This document shows, piece by piece, positions 42,263 to 51,418 of a DNA stretch of 64,000 nt. Source of the DNA: Lysobacter avium. Lineage in GTDB: Bacteria > Pseudomonadota > Gammaproteobacteria > Xanthomonadales > Xanthomonadaceae. Position 1 is the first letter of the stretch. The number at the start of each line of letters is the position of its first letter. The stretch is from NCBI RefSeq assembly GCF_015209745.1, contig NZ_CP063657.1, positions 2,170,001 through 2,234,000 of the forward strand, given 5' to 3'. Both the position numbers and the translations under genes were made by a program. Under the pieces are notes generated by a model. That model had not been told where the DNA came from and searched no databases. It saw nothing but the letters and a program-made list of their open reading frames with translations.

Positions 42263-43621
42263 ATGAATGCTCCTACTCGACGTCTGCTGCACGCCTGGTT
42301 CCTCGCTCTTGCCACCGCGGCCTTGCTGGTCGGCGGTTGCACCACGATGGAACCGGTCCGCGGTCCATCCGTGTCGCGCGTGGATCCGGTTGTCAGCCAG
42401 GCCGCTGCATTGCTCGCTGGCGGCGCCGACGCGCAGCAGGTGGCCGCCCTTCTCGGTCAACTGGACGATGCCACGTTGGCCGCGCAGGCGGCGGCGCTGC
42501 CGGAAGGCGATCCGCTCTACAACCACATGGCGCGGGCGCTGTTGGCCCGCGGCCTGGCGCTGCCGAGGCCGATGGACCGCGCCGCCTGGGGCTTTGACGC
42601 CGACGGACGCCCGCCGGCGGACCGCGACGGCTACCGGCCGCCGGTCAAGCTGGGCGTGCTGCTGCCGCTGAGCGGCGACATGGCGGCACCGGCCGCCGCG
42701 GTGCGCGACGGTTTCCTCACCGCGTACTACGCCGAGTCACGGCGACGTCCCGACATCGCGTTCTATGACACCCATGGCACTGCCGGAGGGGCACTGGCCG
42801 CCTACGACCAGGCTGCCAGCGCCGGCAACGATTTCATCGTCGGTCCGCTCTCTCGCGAAGGCGTGGACGCGCTGTTCCGTCGCGGCTCGCTGCCGGTCGC
42901 GATGCTCGCGCTGAACCAGGGCAACGTCGACCCACCGGCGGGCAACGTCAGCTTCTCGCTCTCGCCGGAGGAGGAAGGCGTGGCGGCCGCGGATCTGCTC
43001 GTCGAGCGCGGCGCGCGCCGGGTGATGGTGATCAACGCCGGTGACGACAATGCCCGTCGTTCCACCGACGCGCTGCGTGCGCGTCTGGCCGAGTTAGGTG
43101 GAACGGTGACCGACGTGGTTGGCGCCGGCATCGCCGACCTGACGCCGTTCGCGCAAAAGGAAGGTGGAGTGGATGCGATCTACCTGGCCATGCGCGGGCC
43201 CGCCGCGCGCGAGCTGATGCCGCGCCTGGCGATGGCTGGGCTGTCTGGCAAGCCGCTGGTGGCGACCTCGCAACTGCTTTCCGGTACCGGTGACGCCGAA
43301 GAGGACCGCGTACTGGACGGCATCGCCTTCCCGGCCGAAAGCTGGACCAGTGGACGCCACGTTCCCGGTCTGCCGTCCGCCGCGAGCGTCAGCCCAAGAC
43401 TGCAGACCGCGCGCGGCGCGGCGGCACGTCTGTTCGCATTCGGACACGACGCCTGGTTGCTGACCGCCTACCTGGAGCGGCTGGCCCAATCCCCGGATGC
43501 GCATGTTGCCGGCGCTACCGGCGGGCTGGCCATCGATGCTTCCGGCAAGGTCCTGCGCACGCCGGCGTGGTCGACCTTCCGTGGCGGGTACGCGTCTCCG
43601 CTGGCCAGTGCCGGCAACTGA
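42263..43621 (+). CDS. lpoA: Penicillin-binding protein activator LpoA-like lipoprotein
   Basis: A 452-residue outer-membrane lipoprotein. The signal ends in the lipobox LLVGGC. A short N-terminal domain is followed by a periplasmic-binding-protein-like domain starting [17 protein letters not shown]. In E. coli LpoA stimulates PBP1A. It is shorter than the E. coli protein because the N-terminal TPR-like part is reduced. ATG 42263 is preferred to the in-frame TTG 42257. The rsmI-lpoA-yraN neighbourhood is conserved. Confidence 0.9.
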   Translation: MNAPTRRLLHAWFLALATAALLVGGCTTMEPVRGPSVSRVDPVVSQAAALLAGGADAQQVAALLGQLDDATLAAQAAALPEGDPLYNHMARALLARGLALPRPMDRAAWGFDADGRPPADRDGYRPPVKLGVLLPLSGDMAAPAAAVRDGFLTAYYAESRRRPDIAFYDTHGTAGGALAAYDQAASAGNDFIVGPLSREGVDALFRRGSLPVAMLALNQGNVDPPAGNVSFSLSPEEEGVAAADLLVERGARRVMVINAGDDNARRSTDALRARLAELGGTVTDVVGAGIADLTPFAQKEGGVDAIYLAMRGPAARELMPRLAMAGLSGKPLVATSQLLSGTGDAEEDRVLDGIAFPAESWTSGRHVPGLPSAASVSPRLQTARGAAARLFAFGHDAWLLTAYLERLAQSPDAHVAGATGGLAIDASGKVLRTPAWSTFRGGYASPLASAGN

Positions 43622-43985
43622 CCGCCGCGGTCTCGGTTCGGCGGTCGAAGCCGCCGCCCGCGATCACCTGATCGATGCGGGACTGCGCCCGGTCGCCGCC
43701 AATGCCAACTACCGGCTGGGCGAGCTGGACCTGGTCATGCTCGACGGCGACACCCTGGTGTTCATCGAGGTGCGCTACCGCCGCGACGACCGCTTCGGCG
43801 GCGGTGCGGCCTCGGTGGATTTCCGCAAGCAGCGCAAACTGGTGCGGGCCGCGCAGTTGTTCCTGCAGCGCCACCCGCGCTATGCCGACAGGCCCTGCCG
43901 CTTCGATGTGGTCGAAGCTGAAGGGGAACCGGCAGCGCCCCGTCTGAACTGGCTGCGCGACGCTTTCCGCGCCGACGATTGCTGA
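43608..43985 (+). CDS. yraN: YraN family (UPF0102) endonuclease-fold protein
   Basis: A 125-residue protein with the restriction-endonuclease-like core [20 protein letters not shown] (E-x-D and E-V-K/R positions kept). Function is not established for the family. GTG 43608 is preferred over the codon at 43497 because it starts just before the conserved region and overlaps lpoA by only 14 nt, suggesting translational coupling. Confidence 0.88.
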   Translation: MPATDRRGLGSAVEAAARDHLIDAGLRPVAANANYRLGELDLVMLDGDTLVFIEVRYRRDDRFGGGAASVDFRKQRKLVRAAQLFLQRHPRYADRPCRFDVVEAEGEPAAPRLNWLRDAFRADDC

Positions 43986-44004
43986 TGTCTACGCGGAGCG
44001 CGTG

Positions 44005-45384
44005 ATGCCATTGCCTGCCGCACTCCGGCGCGAGATGGCGGGTCTGCTTGGCGATGCCTGGCGGACCGATGACAGCGAGCGGCTCGCCTACGCCTACGAC
44101 AACTCGCGCCGGCTCGCCCTTCCCGATGCGGTCGCACTGCCGACCACCACCGCGCAGGTGCAGGCGCTGGTACGCGCGTGCCGCTACCACCGGGTTCCGG
44201 TGATCGCGCGCGGCCGCGGCACCAACACCACCGGCGCGGCGGTGCCGATCCAGGCCGGCGTGGTCGTCTCGTTCGAGCGCATGGACCGGATCGTCGACAT
44301 CGCGCCCGGTGACCGCTGCGCCGTCGTCCAGCCCGGCGTGATCAACGGCGACCTGCAGACCGCCCTCGCCGCGCATGGCCTGTTCTGGCCGCCGGACCCG
44401 ACCAGTGCCGGGTTCAGCACCATCGGCGGCAACCTGGCCTGCAACGCTGGCGGCCCGCGGGCGGTGAAGTACGGCGCCAGCCGCGACAACGTACTGGCGC
44501 TGACCGCGGTCACCGGGGCGGGCGAGTTGATCCACTGCGGAACGCGCACCACCAAGGGATCGACCGGCTACGACCTGCAGCGGCTGCTGGTGGGCAGCGA
44601 AGGCACGCTGGCCCTGATCGTCGAGGCGTCGCTGCGTTTGACCCCGACACCGGTGGCGCGGCGTGCGCTGCGGGCGATCTACCGCGATGTCGACAGCGCC
44701 GCCCGGGCCGTGGCCCGGTTGATGGCGCAGTCGGTCACGCCCTCGATGCTCGAGTTCATGGACGCCAGCGCCGTGCGACTGGCGCACGAAATCGGCGGCG
44801 CGGATCTTCCTCAATCCGCCGGGGCGCTGCTGATGATCGAGGCGGACGGCGATCCCGCGCACCTTGCCGATGACATCGATTCGTTGCGGCGGGCCGCCTC
44901 CGGCGATGGGCTTGTCGCGCTCGACGACGCAGCCGACGAGTCCGCGCGCGCGCAGCTCTGGGCCGCACGCAAGGCACTTTCGCCGGCCCTGCGTACGCTG
45001 GCGCCGGGCAAGATCAACGAGGACGTCGTGGTGCCGGTCTCGCGCATCCCGGAACTGGTCCACGCCGTGCAGCAGCTTTCCGTCGAATGCGGGCTGCCCA
45101 TCGTCTGCTTCGGCCACGCCGGCAACGGCAACCTGCACGTCAACCTGATGTACGACCCGGCCGACGGCGATCAGGCCACACGCGCTGCCGCAACGATGTC
45201 GCGCGTGTTTGCGCTGGCGGTCGCGCTCGGCGGCACCCTGTCGGGTGAGCACGGCATCGGCTTGGCCAAGCGCGATTTCATGCCCACCGCGATCACCGCG
45301 CCCACCTTGGCGCTGATGCGGCAGATCAAGACCGCATTCGATCCGGACGGGATCCTCAATCTCGGCAAGCTGCTGCCGCCGTGA
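44005..45384 (+). CDS. FAD-binding oxidase, GlcD/D-lactate dehydrogenase family
   Basis: A 459-residue flavoprotein. The N-terminal PCMH-type FAD domain contains VIARGRGTNTTGAAVP, GFSTIGGNLACNAGGPRAVK and TKGSTGYDLQRLLVGSEGTL. The C-terminal substrate domain has FGHAGNGNLHVNLMYD and SGEHGIGLAKRDF. The likely substrate is a 2-hydroxy acid such as glycolate or D-lactate, oxidised with electrons passed to the respiratory chain; the exact one cannot be told. GTG 44002 immediately precedes ATG 44005. It overlaps the next gene (GTGA). Confidence 0.9.
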   Translation: MPLPAALRREMAGLLGDAWRTDDSERLAYAYDNSRRLALPDAVALPTTTAQVQALVRACRYHRVPVIARGRGTNTTGAAVPIQAGVVVSFERMDRIVDIAPGDRCAVVQPGVINGDLQTALAAHGLFWPPDPTSAGFSTIGGNLACNAGGPRAVKYGASRDNVLALTAVTGAGELIHCGTRTTKGSTGYDLQRLLVGSEGTLALIVEASLRLTPTPVARRALRAIYRDVDSAARAVARLMAQSVTPSMLEFMDASAVRLAHEIGGADLPQSAGALLMIEADGDPAHLADDIDSLRRAASGDGLVALDDAADESARAQLWAARKALSPALRTLAPGKINEDVVVPVSRIPELVHAVQQLSVECGLPIVCFGHAGNGNLHVNLMYDPADGDQATRAAATMSRVFALAVALGGTLSGEHGIGLAKRDFMPTAITAPTLALMRQIKTAFDPDGILNLGKLLPP

Positions 45385-46025
45385 CCCATCCCATCGACAC
45401 GCGGGCACCGCGCACGACCACGACCGATACCGCACTGGAAGACCTGCTGGTCGACATCCGCGCCTGCCGGATCTGCGAGGCCTGCCTGCCATTGGGACCT
45501 CGCCCGGTACTGACGGCCGCGCGCAGCGCCCGCCTGCTGATCGCCGGCCAGGCGCCCGGCCGCAGGGTGCATATGAGCGGGGTTCCGTGGGATGACGCCA
45601 GCGGTGCGCGCCTGCGTGACTGGCTGGGGATCGACAGTGAAACGTTCTACGACCCGACGCAGGTGGCAATCGTCCCGATCGGCTTCTGCTATCCGGGCAA
45701 GGCCGGTTCCGGAGACGCACCGCCGCGGCCCGAATGCCGCGCCACCTGGCATCCGCGCCTGCTGCCGCTGCTGCCGGAGATCCGTCTCAACATCCTGATC
45801 GGCCAATACGCGCAGGCCTATTTCCTCGGTCCGAGCCGCCCGGGAAACCTCACCGCGACGATGCGCCAGTGGCGCGATTTCCTGCCGCGCTACCTCCCGC
45901 TGCCCCACCCCAGCCCACGCAACGTGGCGTGGTTCAAGGCCAATCCGTGGTTCGAGGGCGAGGTATTGCCGGAGCTTCGCGACGAGGTACGACGAGTGCT
46001 GGGGAGCCCTACTTCAGCGGCTTGA
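45381..46025 (+). CDS. Uracil-DNA glycosylase superfamily protein
   Basis: A 214-residue protein with the UDG fold motifs GQAPG (56-60) and HPSPRN (176-181). An N-terminal CRICEAC cluster could bind metal or be a remnant of the iron-sulfur type. The GQAPG motif lacks the catalytic acidic residue found in family 1, so activity on uracil is uncertain. Start is GTG 45381, overlapping the upstream stop. Its 3' end overlaps the convergent next gene by 17 nt. Confidence 0.8.
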   Translation: MTHPIDTRAPRTTTTDTALEDLLVDIRACRICEACLPLGPRPVLTAARSARLLIAGQAPGRRVHMSGVPWDDASGARLRDWLGIDSETFYDPTQVAIVPIGFCYPGKAGSGDAPPRPECRATWHPRLLPLLPEIRLNILIGQYAQAYFLGPSRPGNLTATMRQWRDFLPRYLPLPHPSPRNVAWFKANPWFEGEVLPELRDEVRRVLGSPTSAA

Positions 46026-46569
46026 CTGGCGGCACGTCGACACCGGTGCGGATGGTCATGACGCCGTCGACCTCGATGTACTCGACATCGGGATCGGCCG
46101 AGAAGCGGTCCATCAGTTCCGCCGCCGCCTTGCGGTCCAGCGGACGGTCGGTCTTGAAGACATCGGCTTGCACGCCAAGGCGCCGCAACCATTCCATCTC
46201 GACCCCGGTCCGGTCCTGCATTGCGTCCAGTCGTTCGCGGGCGGCGCCAGCGTCACGGCCCGGAGCGCTCCCGTCCCGGTACTTGACGATGAAACGCTGG
46301 AACTGGCTGTCCGCCGGCAACTGATCGAAGTGACTTGCCTTGGCCGTTCCGTCCGATGCGCCCGGCGCGGCTGCGGTCGTCGTATCTGCCGACAAGCGGG
46401 TTGCTGGCGATGTGGTTGACGGCGATGCACTCCCGGCCGGTGCAGTTTCCGGCGCCTTGCCGGAAGAATTGTCGCCGGCGGCCGCGCAGCCGCTCATGGC
46501 CACCACCGCAGCGACGGCGAGGGATGCGGCAATTCGCCGGTTCGGGAAATGGGCAGTCTTGGCATGCAT
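46009..46569 (-). CDS. Lipoprotein consisting only of a subtilase prodomain (I9-like)
   Basis: A 186-residue protein. It has an N-terminal signal ending MSGC, a lipobox-like site at about residue 28, and a Ser/Thr/Ala/Pro-rich linker to about residue 80. The rest resembles the I9 propeptide of xanthomonad S8 serine proteases: QRFIVKYRDGS, LRRLGVQADVF, and DPDVEYIEVDGVM. The catalytic domain that normally follows is absent and the frame stops 17 residues later. It may inhibit or assist folding of a secreted subtilisin encoded elsewhere. It follows sufT on the same strand after 85 nt. Confidence 0.7.
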   Translation of the reverse strand: MHAKTAHFPNRRIAASLAVAAVVAMSGCAAAGDNSSGKAPETAPAGSASPSTTSPATRLSADTTTAAAPGASDGTAKASHFDQLPADSQFQRFIVKYRDGSAPGRDAGAARERLDAMQDRTGVEMEWLRRLGVQADVFKTDRPLDRKAAAELMDRFSADPDVEYIEVDGVMTIRTGVDVPPVKPLK

Positions 46570-46654
46570 GCGCTCCTCCAGTCCTTGCAGCGGGTCAGGG
46601 GCCGATCATGCCCGAGCGCAGGTGAATGCCGATGCTTACCGGGACCATGCCCGT

Positions 46655-47212
46655 TTAAAACATCCCCACTTCCAGCCGCGCGGCCTCCGACATCATGTGC
46701 TGCGTCCACGGCGGTTCGAACACCAGTTCCACGTCCGTATCCACCACGGTCGGGATCAGCTTGAGCTTGTCGCTGACGTCGGACACGAGGACCTCCCCCA
46801 TGCCGCATCCCGGCGCCGTCAGGGTCATCCGCACCTCGACCAGGCGCTGGCCGGGTTGCTCGGGATGTGGCAGGACCTTGGCTTCGTAGATCAGGCCCAG
46901 GTCGACCACGTTGATCGGGATTTCCGGATCGAAACACGTGCGCAGCTGGTGCCAGACGAGCTCCTCGACCGCGTCGTCGTTGGCGCCCTCGGGCAGCACG
47001 AGCGGCGGGGTGGGTTCCTTGCCGATCGCGTCGGCGTCCTGCCCGGCGATGCGGAACAGATTGCCGTCCACGAACACCGTGAAACTGCCGCCCAGGCCTT
47101 GGGTGATGTAGCCCACCGAGCCGGCTGGGAGTTCCACCTCGTCGCCCTGGGGCACGAGGATAGCGGGACAATCGCGTTCGAAACGGACAGGTTCGCTGCT
47201 ACGGGAATACAT
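46655..47212 (-). CDS. sufT: Iron-sulfur assembly factor SufT (MIP18/DUF59)
   Basis: A 185-residue protein with a family-specific N-terminal domain (about 1-85) and a C-terminal MIP18 domain with INVVDLGLIYEAKV, TLTAPGCGMGEVL and FEPPWTQHMMSEAAR. SufT is an auxiliary factor for maturation of iron-sulfur proteins. ATG 47212 (MYSRSSEPVRF) is chosen over the 47272 start. It is divergent from the next gene. Confidence 0.9.
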   Translation of the reverse strand: MYSRSSEPVRFERDCPAILVPQGDEVELPAGSVGYITQGLGGSFTVFVDGNLFRIAGQDADAIGKEPTPPLVLPEGANDDAVEELVWHQLRTCFDPEIPINVVDLGLIYEAKVLPHPEQPGQRLVEVRMTLTAPGCGMGEVLVSDVSDKLKLIPTVVDTDVELVFEPPWTQHMMSEAARLEVGMF

Positions 47213-47309
47213 GCGTTCTGGCTGCTGGCTGAAGTCGTACCATTCTAGTCCAATATGCCGGCCGACGCCCACCCGTTATGCTGGGCAGCTGCCTGAGCCG
47301 ATTGTTTCG

Positions 47310-47744
47310 ATGACCCCTCCCCTGCCTTCGACCGGGCGCGCACGCCGCGCGCCTGCCCGTGTGTTTTCCTGCGTCCTGCTGGCGCTGGGCGTGTTTGGCT
47401 TTGCCGCCGCCTGGGTGCTCGTCGCCCTGTCCAGTGGCCGCCTGGGCAGCTGGATGGCCATCCTCGGGGCGATCGACATTGTGATCGTGCTGCGACTGGG
47501 CGGCTGGCGTCCGGGCCCGGCGCGTGCGCTGCTCGCCGCCGTTGCGACCGCGTGCATCGCCATCCTCGCCATCTGGTGGATCATCGCCGCCCATCTGGGT
47601 GCGATGCTGGGCCTGACGCCGTGGGGCTCAGCAGTCCGGCTGGGTTTCCATCACGCCTGGACGCTCGCGGGCATCGCGATCGGCCCGATCGACCTGCTCT
47701 GGATGGCGGCGTCCGTCGTGCTGGCCGCCGTCGCCAGTCGCTGA
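47310..47744 (+). CDS. Small membrane protein of unknown function
   Basis: A 144-residue protein with four predicted membrane spans (VFSCVLLALGVFGFAAAWVL; MAILGAIDIVIVL; LLAAVATACIAILAIWWIIA; TLAGIAIGPIDLLWMAASVV). No family was recognised. ATG 47310 (MTPPLPSTG) is preferred to the frame opening at 47211 because the earlier part overlaps the sufT start region and has no hydrophobic pattern. Confidence 0.7.
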   Translation: MTPPLPSTGRARRAPARVFSCVLLALGVFGFAAAWVLVALSSGRLGSWMAILGAIDIVIVLRLGGWRPGPARALLAAVATACIAILAIWWIIAAHLGAMLGLTPWGSAVRLGFHHAWTLAGIAIGPIDLLWMAASVVLAAVASR

Positions 47745-47764
47745 ACCTGGCGTAGCGTTGCCAC

Positions 47765-47798
47765 GCGGCAGCCGCGCGATGCCACCGCGGGCTGCCGC
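47765..47798. terminator. Hairpin between convergent genes
   Basis: GCGGCAGCC (47765-47773) pairs with GGCTGCCGC (47790-47798). It lies between the convergent membrane-protein gene and pntB and could act on both strands; there is no strong T tract. Confidence 0.5.
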
Positions 47799-47803
47799 CA
47801 GCC

Positions 47804-49228
47804 TCAGGCGTCCAGCGCCTTCAGCTCCGACACCAGTGCGCCCACCGCCTCCGCCCCGTCGCCGTAGAGCATGCGGGTGTTGTCGGCGTAGAACAGCGCA
47901 TTCTCGATGCCGGCAAAACCGGTGCCCTTGCCGCGCTTGATCACCACGGTGTTGCGTGCATTGACCACGTCCAGGATCGGCATGCCGTAGATCGGGCTGG
48001 CCGGATCGGTCTTGGCCACCGGGTTGACGACGTCGTTCGCACCGATCACCAGCGCCACGTCAGTCTGCGGGAACTCCGGATTGATGTCGTCCATGTCGAC
48101 GATCAGGTCGTAGGGCACGCCGGCCTCGGCCAGCAGCACGTTCATGTGTCCCGGCATGCGCCCGGCCACCGGATGGATCGCGAACTTCACTTTGACCCCG
48201 CGATCGATCAGGCGCTGCGCCAGCTCCCAGACCTTGTGCTGGGCCTGGGCGACGGCCATGCCATAGCCGGGCACGATCACCACCCGCTCGGCGAAGGCCA
48301 TCATCGAGGCGACATCGCCGGCCTCAATGGGCTTCTGCGAGCCACTGATTTCCTGCGCTTCGCCGGTCGCGCCGAAATGCGAGAACAACACCCCGCTGAT
48401 CGGCCGGTTCATCGCCTTGGCCATCAGGCGGGTCAGCAGCATGCCGGCCGCGCCAACCATGGTGCCGGCGATGATGAGCGCCTCGTTGCCGAGCACGAAG
48501 CCTTCGAACGCCACCGCCAGGCCAGTCAGGGCGTTGTACAGCGAGATCACGACCGGCATGTCCGCGCCGCCGATCGGCAGGGTCATCAGCACGCCCAGCA
48601 GCAGTGCGAGGACGAAGAACGCAACGATCGCCGGCATCTGCAGCGTGGCCACGGCCCAGCCGCCAGCCAGCAGCATCGCCAGGAACACCAGCGCGCTGAG
48701 GAGTTGTTGCGCCGGGAAGACGACGCGCCGGTCCAGGCGTCCGTCCAGCTTGGCCCAGGCGATCACCGAGCCCGACAGCGACACCGCACCGATCGCTGCG
48801 CCCAGTACCGCCAGGGTCAGGGTGAAGGTGGACAAGGCCGGCAACGTACCCGCCAAGGCGGGCGTCGCAACGCCGACCATCGAGGCGGCGCGCAACAGCT
48901 CCACCGCGCCGATCGCCGCAGCGGCGCCACCGCCCATGCCGTTGTAGAGCGCGACCATCTGCGGCATGTCGGTGATGGCGACCTTCTTGCCCGACACCCA
49001 GGCCGCCACCGTGCCGATGACCAGCGCGGTGACGATCAAGCCCAGGTTGTGCAGGTCCGGCAACAGGAAGGTGGCGGCGGTCGCCACCAGCATGCCCGCT
49101 CCCGCCCAGCGGATGCCGCTGCGTGCGGTCTTCGGCGAGGCCATCCGTTGCAGGCCAAGCAGGAACAGCGTGGCAGCGACGAAGTAGCTGCTCGCGGCGA
49201 CCAGCGACTGCAGTTCGGCCGCGCTCAC
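47804..49228 (-). CDS. pntB: NAD(P) transhydrogenase subunit beta
   Basis: A 474-residue protein: about nine membrane spans, then the NADP(H)-binding domain III starting near residue 290 with VIVPGYGMAVAQAQH, FAIHPVAGRMPGHMNVLLAE, GANDVVNP and KRGKGTGFAGIENALFY. It couples proton flow to hydride transfer from NADH to NADP. It overlaps the upstream subunit gene by 4 nt. Confidence 0.97.
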   Translation of the reverse strand: MSAAELQSLVAASSYFVAATLFLLGLQRMASPKTARSGIRWAGAGMLVATAATFLLPDLHNLGLIVTALVIGTVAAWVSGKKVAITDMPQMVALYNGMGGGAAAAIGAVELLRAASMVGVATPALAGTLPALSTFTLTLAVLGAAIGAVSLSGSVIAWAKLDGRLDRRVVFPAQQLLSALVFLAMLLAGGWAVATLQMPAIVAFFVLALLLGVLMTLPIGGADMPVVISLYNALTGLAVAFEGFVLGNEALIIAGTMVGAAGMLLTRLMAKAMNRPISGVLFSHFGATGEAQEISGSQKPIEAGDVASMMAFAERVVIVPGYGMAVAQAQHKVWELAQRLIDRGVKVKFAIHPVAGRMPGHMNVLLAEAGVPYDLIVDMDDINPEFPQTDVALVIGANDVVNPVAKTDPASPIYGMPILDVVNARNTVVIKRGKGTGFAGIENALFYADNTRMLYGDGAEAVGALVSELKALDA

Positions 49229-49569
49229 GCGCGGGTGTCCGGTGCTTTCGACGCTTCATCGACGGGTGCACGCTTCACGCTCGGCTTGAACATGTCCAGC
49301 ATGCGTTCGGTCACCACGTAGCCACCGGCGGCATTGCCCGCGCCCATCAACACGGCGACGAAGCCGATCACTTTCTCCAGCGTGGTATCGGCGTGGCCGA
49401 GCACCACCATCGCGCCGATCAGCACGATGCCGTGGATGAAGTTGGAACCCGACATCAGCGGCGTGTGCAAAATCACCGGCACCCGCGAAATAATCACATG
49501 CCCGGCGATCGCCGCCAGCATGAAGATGTAGAGCATCGCAAACGCCTGCACGATCAGCCCTTCGCCCAT
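49225..49569 (-). CDS. pntAB: NAD(P) transhydrogenase subunit alpha, membrane part
   Basis: A 114-residue protein with three membrane spans (VQAFAMLYIFMLAAIAGHVI and following). It is the separate membrane half of the alpha subunit in three-gene transhydrogenases. ATG 49569 (MGEGLIVQ) is favoured over 49611. The soluble alpha gene, normally next door, is at 51419-52543 on the same strand, beyond three opposite-strand genes. Confidence 0.93.
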   Translation of the reverse strand: MGEGLIVQAFAMLYIFMLAAIAGHVIISRVPVILHTPLMSGSNFIHGIVLIGAMVVLGHADTTLEKVIGFVAVLMGAGNAAGGYVVTERMLDMFKPSVKRAPVDEASKAPDTRA

Positions 49570-49760
49570 CGTTCCTTCCCCGCGCGGTAGTTCCCCATCA
49601 TAACCACGCATTCAGGGGCGCCGGCAAAGCCGCTGGCGTTTGATGGCAATTCCGCGCGGCCTGTCAACCTGCATCCACCTCACGCGTTTCCCTGTCTGCA
49701 GCAACCGCTGCGACCCGCCGCGCGACGCGATTGTCGCGAGCGACCGGATGCCGGCCGTAT

Positions 49761-50366
49761 ATGCTTGATTTCGTGACCCATGACGCCATCGAACCACCTG
49801 CGCAGGCCGCCGTTGCGCCTGATCCGACCGACGCTGGCGCCGCGTCCTTGCGCGAGCCGAGGACGCTGGACGAGTTCCTCGCCCGCCTCGGCACCCGGGC
49901 GTTCCGTTTCGCCGAAATCGGCCTGCGCCAGCGCGAGGATGCGCTCGACGCGGTGCAGGACGCGATGATGAAGATGATGAACTACCAGGACCGACCGCCG
50001 GCGGAGTGGACGCCGCTGTTCTGGAGCATCCTGCGCAGCCGGATCATCGACATCCATCGTCGGCGCACGTTCCGCATGCGCTGGATGGCGCCTGCGATCG
50101 GGCGCGACGACGGCAGCACGCCGGACTGGCCCGATCACGGCCCCGATCCAGCCCGCAATCACGACGGCCGCGAAGGCTACGCGCGCCTGGTCGAGGCGCT
50201 GCAGCAGTTGCCGCGTCGCCAGCGCGAGGCGTTCAGCCTGCGCATCCTGGAAGAGCTTGACGTGGCAACCACCGCCAAGGCGATGGGCTGCAGCGAGGGC
50301 TCGGTGAAAACCCATCTGTCCCGTGCACGCACGGCGCTGCAGTTGCAGCTGGAGGACTGGAAATGA
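49761..50366 (+). CDS. ECF-type RNA polymerase sigma factor
   Basis: A 201-residue sigma-70 family protein with region 2 (LRQREDALDAVQDAMMKMM, then SRIIDIHRRRTFR) and region 4 (LPRRQREAFSLRILEELDVA, then GCSEGSVKTHLSRAR). ATG 49761 was chosen; a GTG at 49773 is also possible. It overlaps the next gene by 4 nt. The sigma, anti-sigma-like, DUF3106 order occurs in other proteobacteria. Its regulon is unknown. Confidence 0.92.
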   Translation: MLDFVTHDAIEPPAQAAVAPDPTDAGAASLREPRTLDEFLARLGTRAFRFAEIGLRQREDALDAVQDAMMKMMNYQDRPPAEWTPLFWSILRSRIIDIHRRRTFRMRWMAPAIGRDDGSTPDWPDHGPDPARNHDGREGYARLVEALQQLPRRQREAFSLRILEELDVATTAKAMGCSEGSVKTHLSRARTALQLQLEDWK

Positions 50367-50812
50367 ACCGCTACGCATCACCGCCGACTGCGGACCCGCG
50401 GAACAGTCCGCAGAGCCGGTTTGACGCCCACGCGCGTGAATGCCACGCCGACGCGCTGGCCCACGTCTCGCCGCATGTCCTAAGCCGGCTGCAGCAGGCG
50501 CGTCGCGCCGCGGCGCTGGGCGCTCCGCGCAGGCACAGCCGGGTGTGGGCGTGGTCCGGCAGCGCCGCCGTGCTGGCGCTGGCGCTGGGCGTGGGCGTGC
50601 AGTTCCAGCGCGCGCCCGATTCAACTCAGGGCGCCAGCGTCCCACTGGCCAACACGGCCGATCTGGCGGCAGGACAGGCCGTGGCCGCGCTGGACGAAGT
50701 TGACAGCGAGGTCAGCGGCCTGCTCGCCGCGCTGGACGAAAACCCGGACTTCTATCTCTGGCTGGCCGCCAACGACGGCGCGCTGTCACCACCCGCGGAG
50801 CGATACCCATGA
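50363..50812 (+). CDS. Putative anti-sigma factor-like membrane protein (DUF3619-like)
   Basis: A 149-residue protein with a cytoplasmic N-terminal region (SRFDAHARECHADALAHVSP), one membrane span near 62-82 (VWAWSGSAAVLALALGVGV) and a periplasmic tail ending in NPDFYLWLAAND. It is coupled to the sigma gene by an ATGA overlap, which suggests it controls that sigma factor; the family assignment is from resemblance and gene order only. Confidence 0.65.
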   Translation: MNRYASPPTADPRNSPQSRFDAHARECHADALAHVSPHVLSRLQQARRAAALGAPRRHSRVWAWSGSAAVLALALGVGVQFQRAPDSTQGASVPLANTADLAAGQAVAALDEVDSEVSGLLAALDENPDFYLWLAANDGALSPPAERYP

Positions 50813-51240
50813 ACCGTCCATTGCGCTTGACCTTCCTGACAGTCCTGGCCGCCGCGGTGTGCATGCCGGCGATGGCCTCCGAGCCGACTATGCCCGAATG
50901 GGACCAGCTCAGCGCGGAGACGCGCGCCACGCTGATCGCGCCGATGCGCGAGCGCTGGAACAGCCAGCCCGACGGGCGGGAACAGATGCTGCAGCGCGCG
51001 CAGCGCTGGAGCGAGATGACGCCGGAACAGCGCGGCAAGGCGCGCCACGGCATGGACCGCTGGCACCACATGTCACCCGCCCAGCGGCTGGAGGCGCGTG
51101 CGCTTTACAGCAGGATGCGGGGAATGGATCCGGACGCTCGCAAGGCACTGCGCGAGCAGTGGCGCCGCATGACACCGGAGCAACGCAAGGCATGGGTGGA
51201 GGCCAACCCGGCGCCGGAAAGTGGGGATCGCCCGCGCTGA
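50809..51240 (+). CDS. Exported DUF3106 protein
   Basis: A 143-residue protein with a signal peptide (LTFLTVLAAAVCMPAMA) and repeated helical motifs of the DUF3106 type: WDQLSAETRATL, RAQRWSEMTPEQRGKAR, HHMSPAQRLEARAL and WRRMTPEQRKAW. It overlaps the preceding gene (ATGA). It is likely periplasmic; its function is unknown. Confidence 0.85.
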   Translation: MNRPLRLTFLTVLAAAVCMPAMASEPTMPEWDQLSAETRATLIAPMRERWNSQPDGREQMLQRAQRWSEMTPEQRGKARHGMDRWHHMSPAQRLEARALYSRMRGMDPDARKALREQWRRMTPEQRKAWVEANPAPESGDRPR

Positions 51241-51418
51241 CCTGACGATACTGGCTGGCATCGGCTGAGCCGGGCTCGCGCCGCGTTGCCGGAGACGGCC
51301 CCGCCTTCACGACGTGAACGTATTCGCACGGCCGGACTTTCGATATCGACTTCGGACCGTCCACACGTTCGCCTGAAGCTCAGGCGCCGGTGGCTTGTCC
51401 GGCTGCGGACACCTGCGG

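Noticed and set aside
46009..46569. Truncated subtilase pseudogene
   Set aside because: The frame has an intact signal, lipobox-like site and stop, and the sequence beyond is a conserved coding region on the other strand, with no decayed protease. A standalone gene fits better, though origin by truncation is possible.
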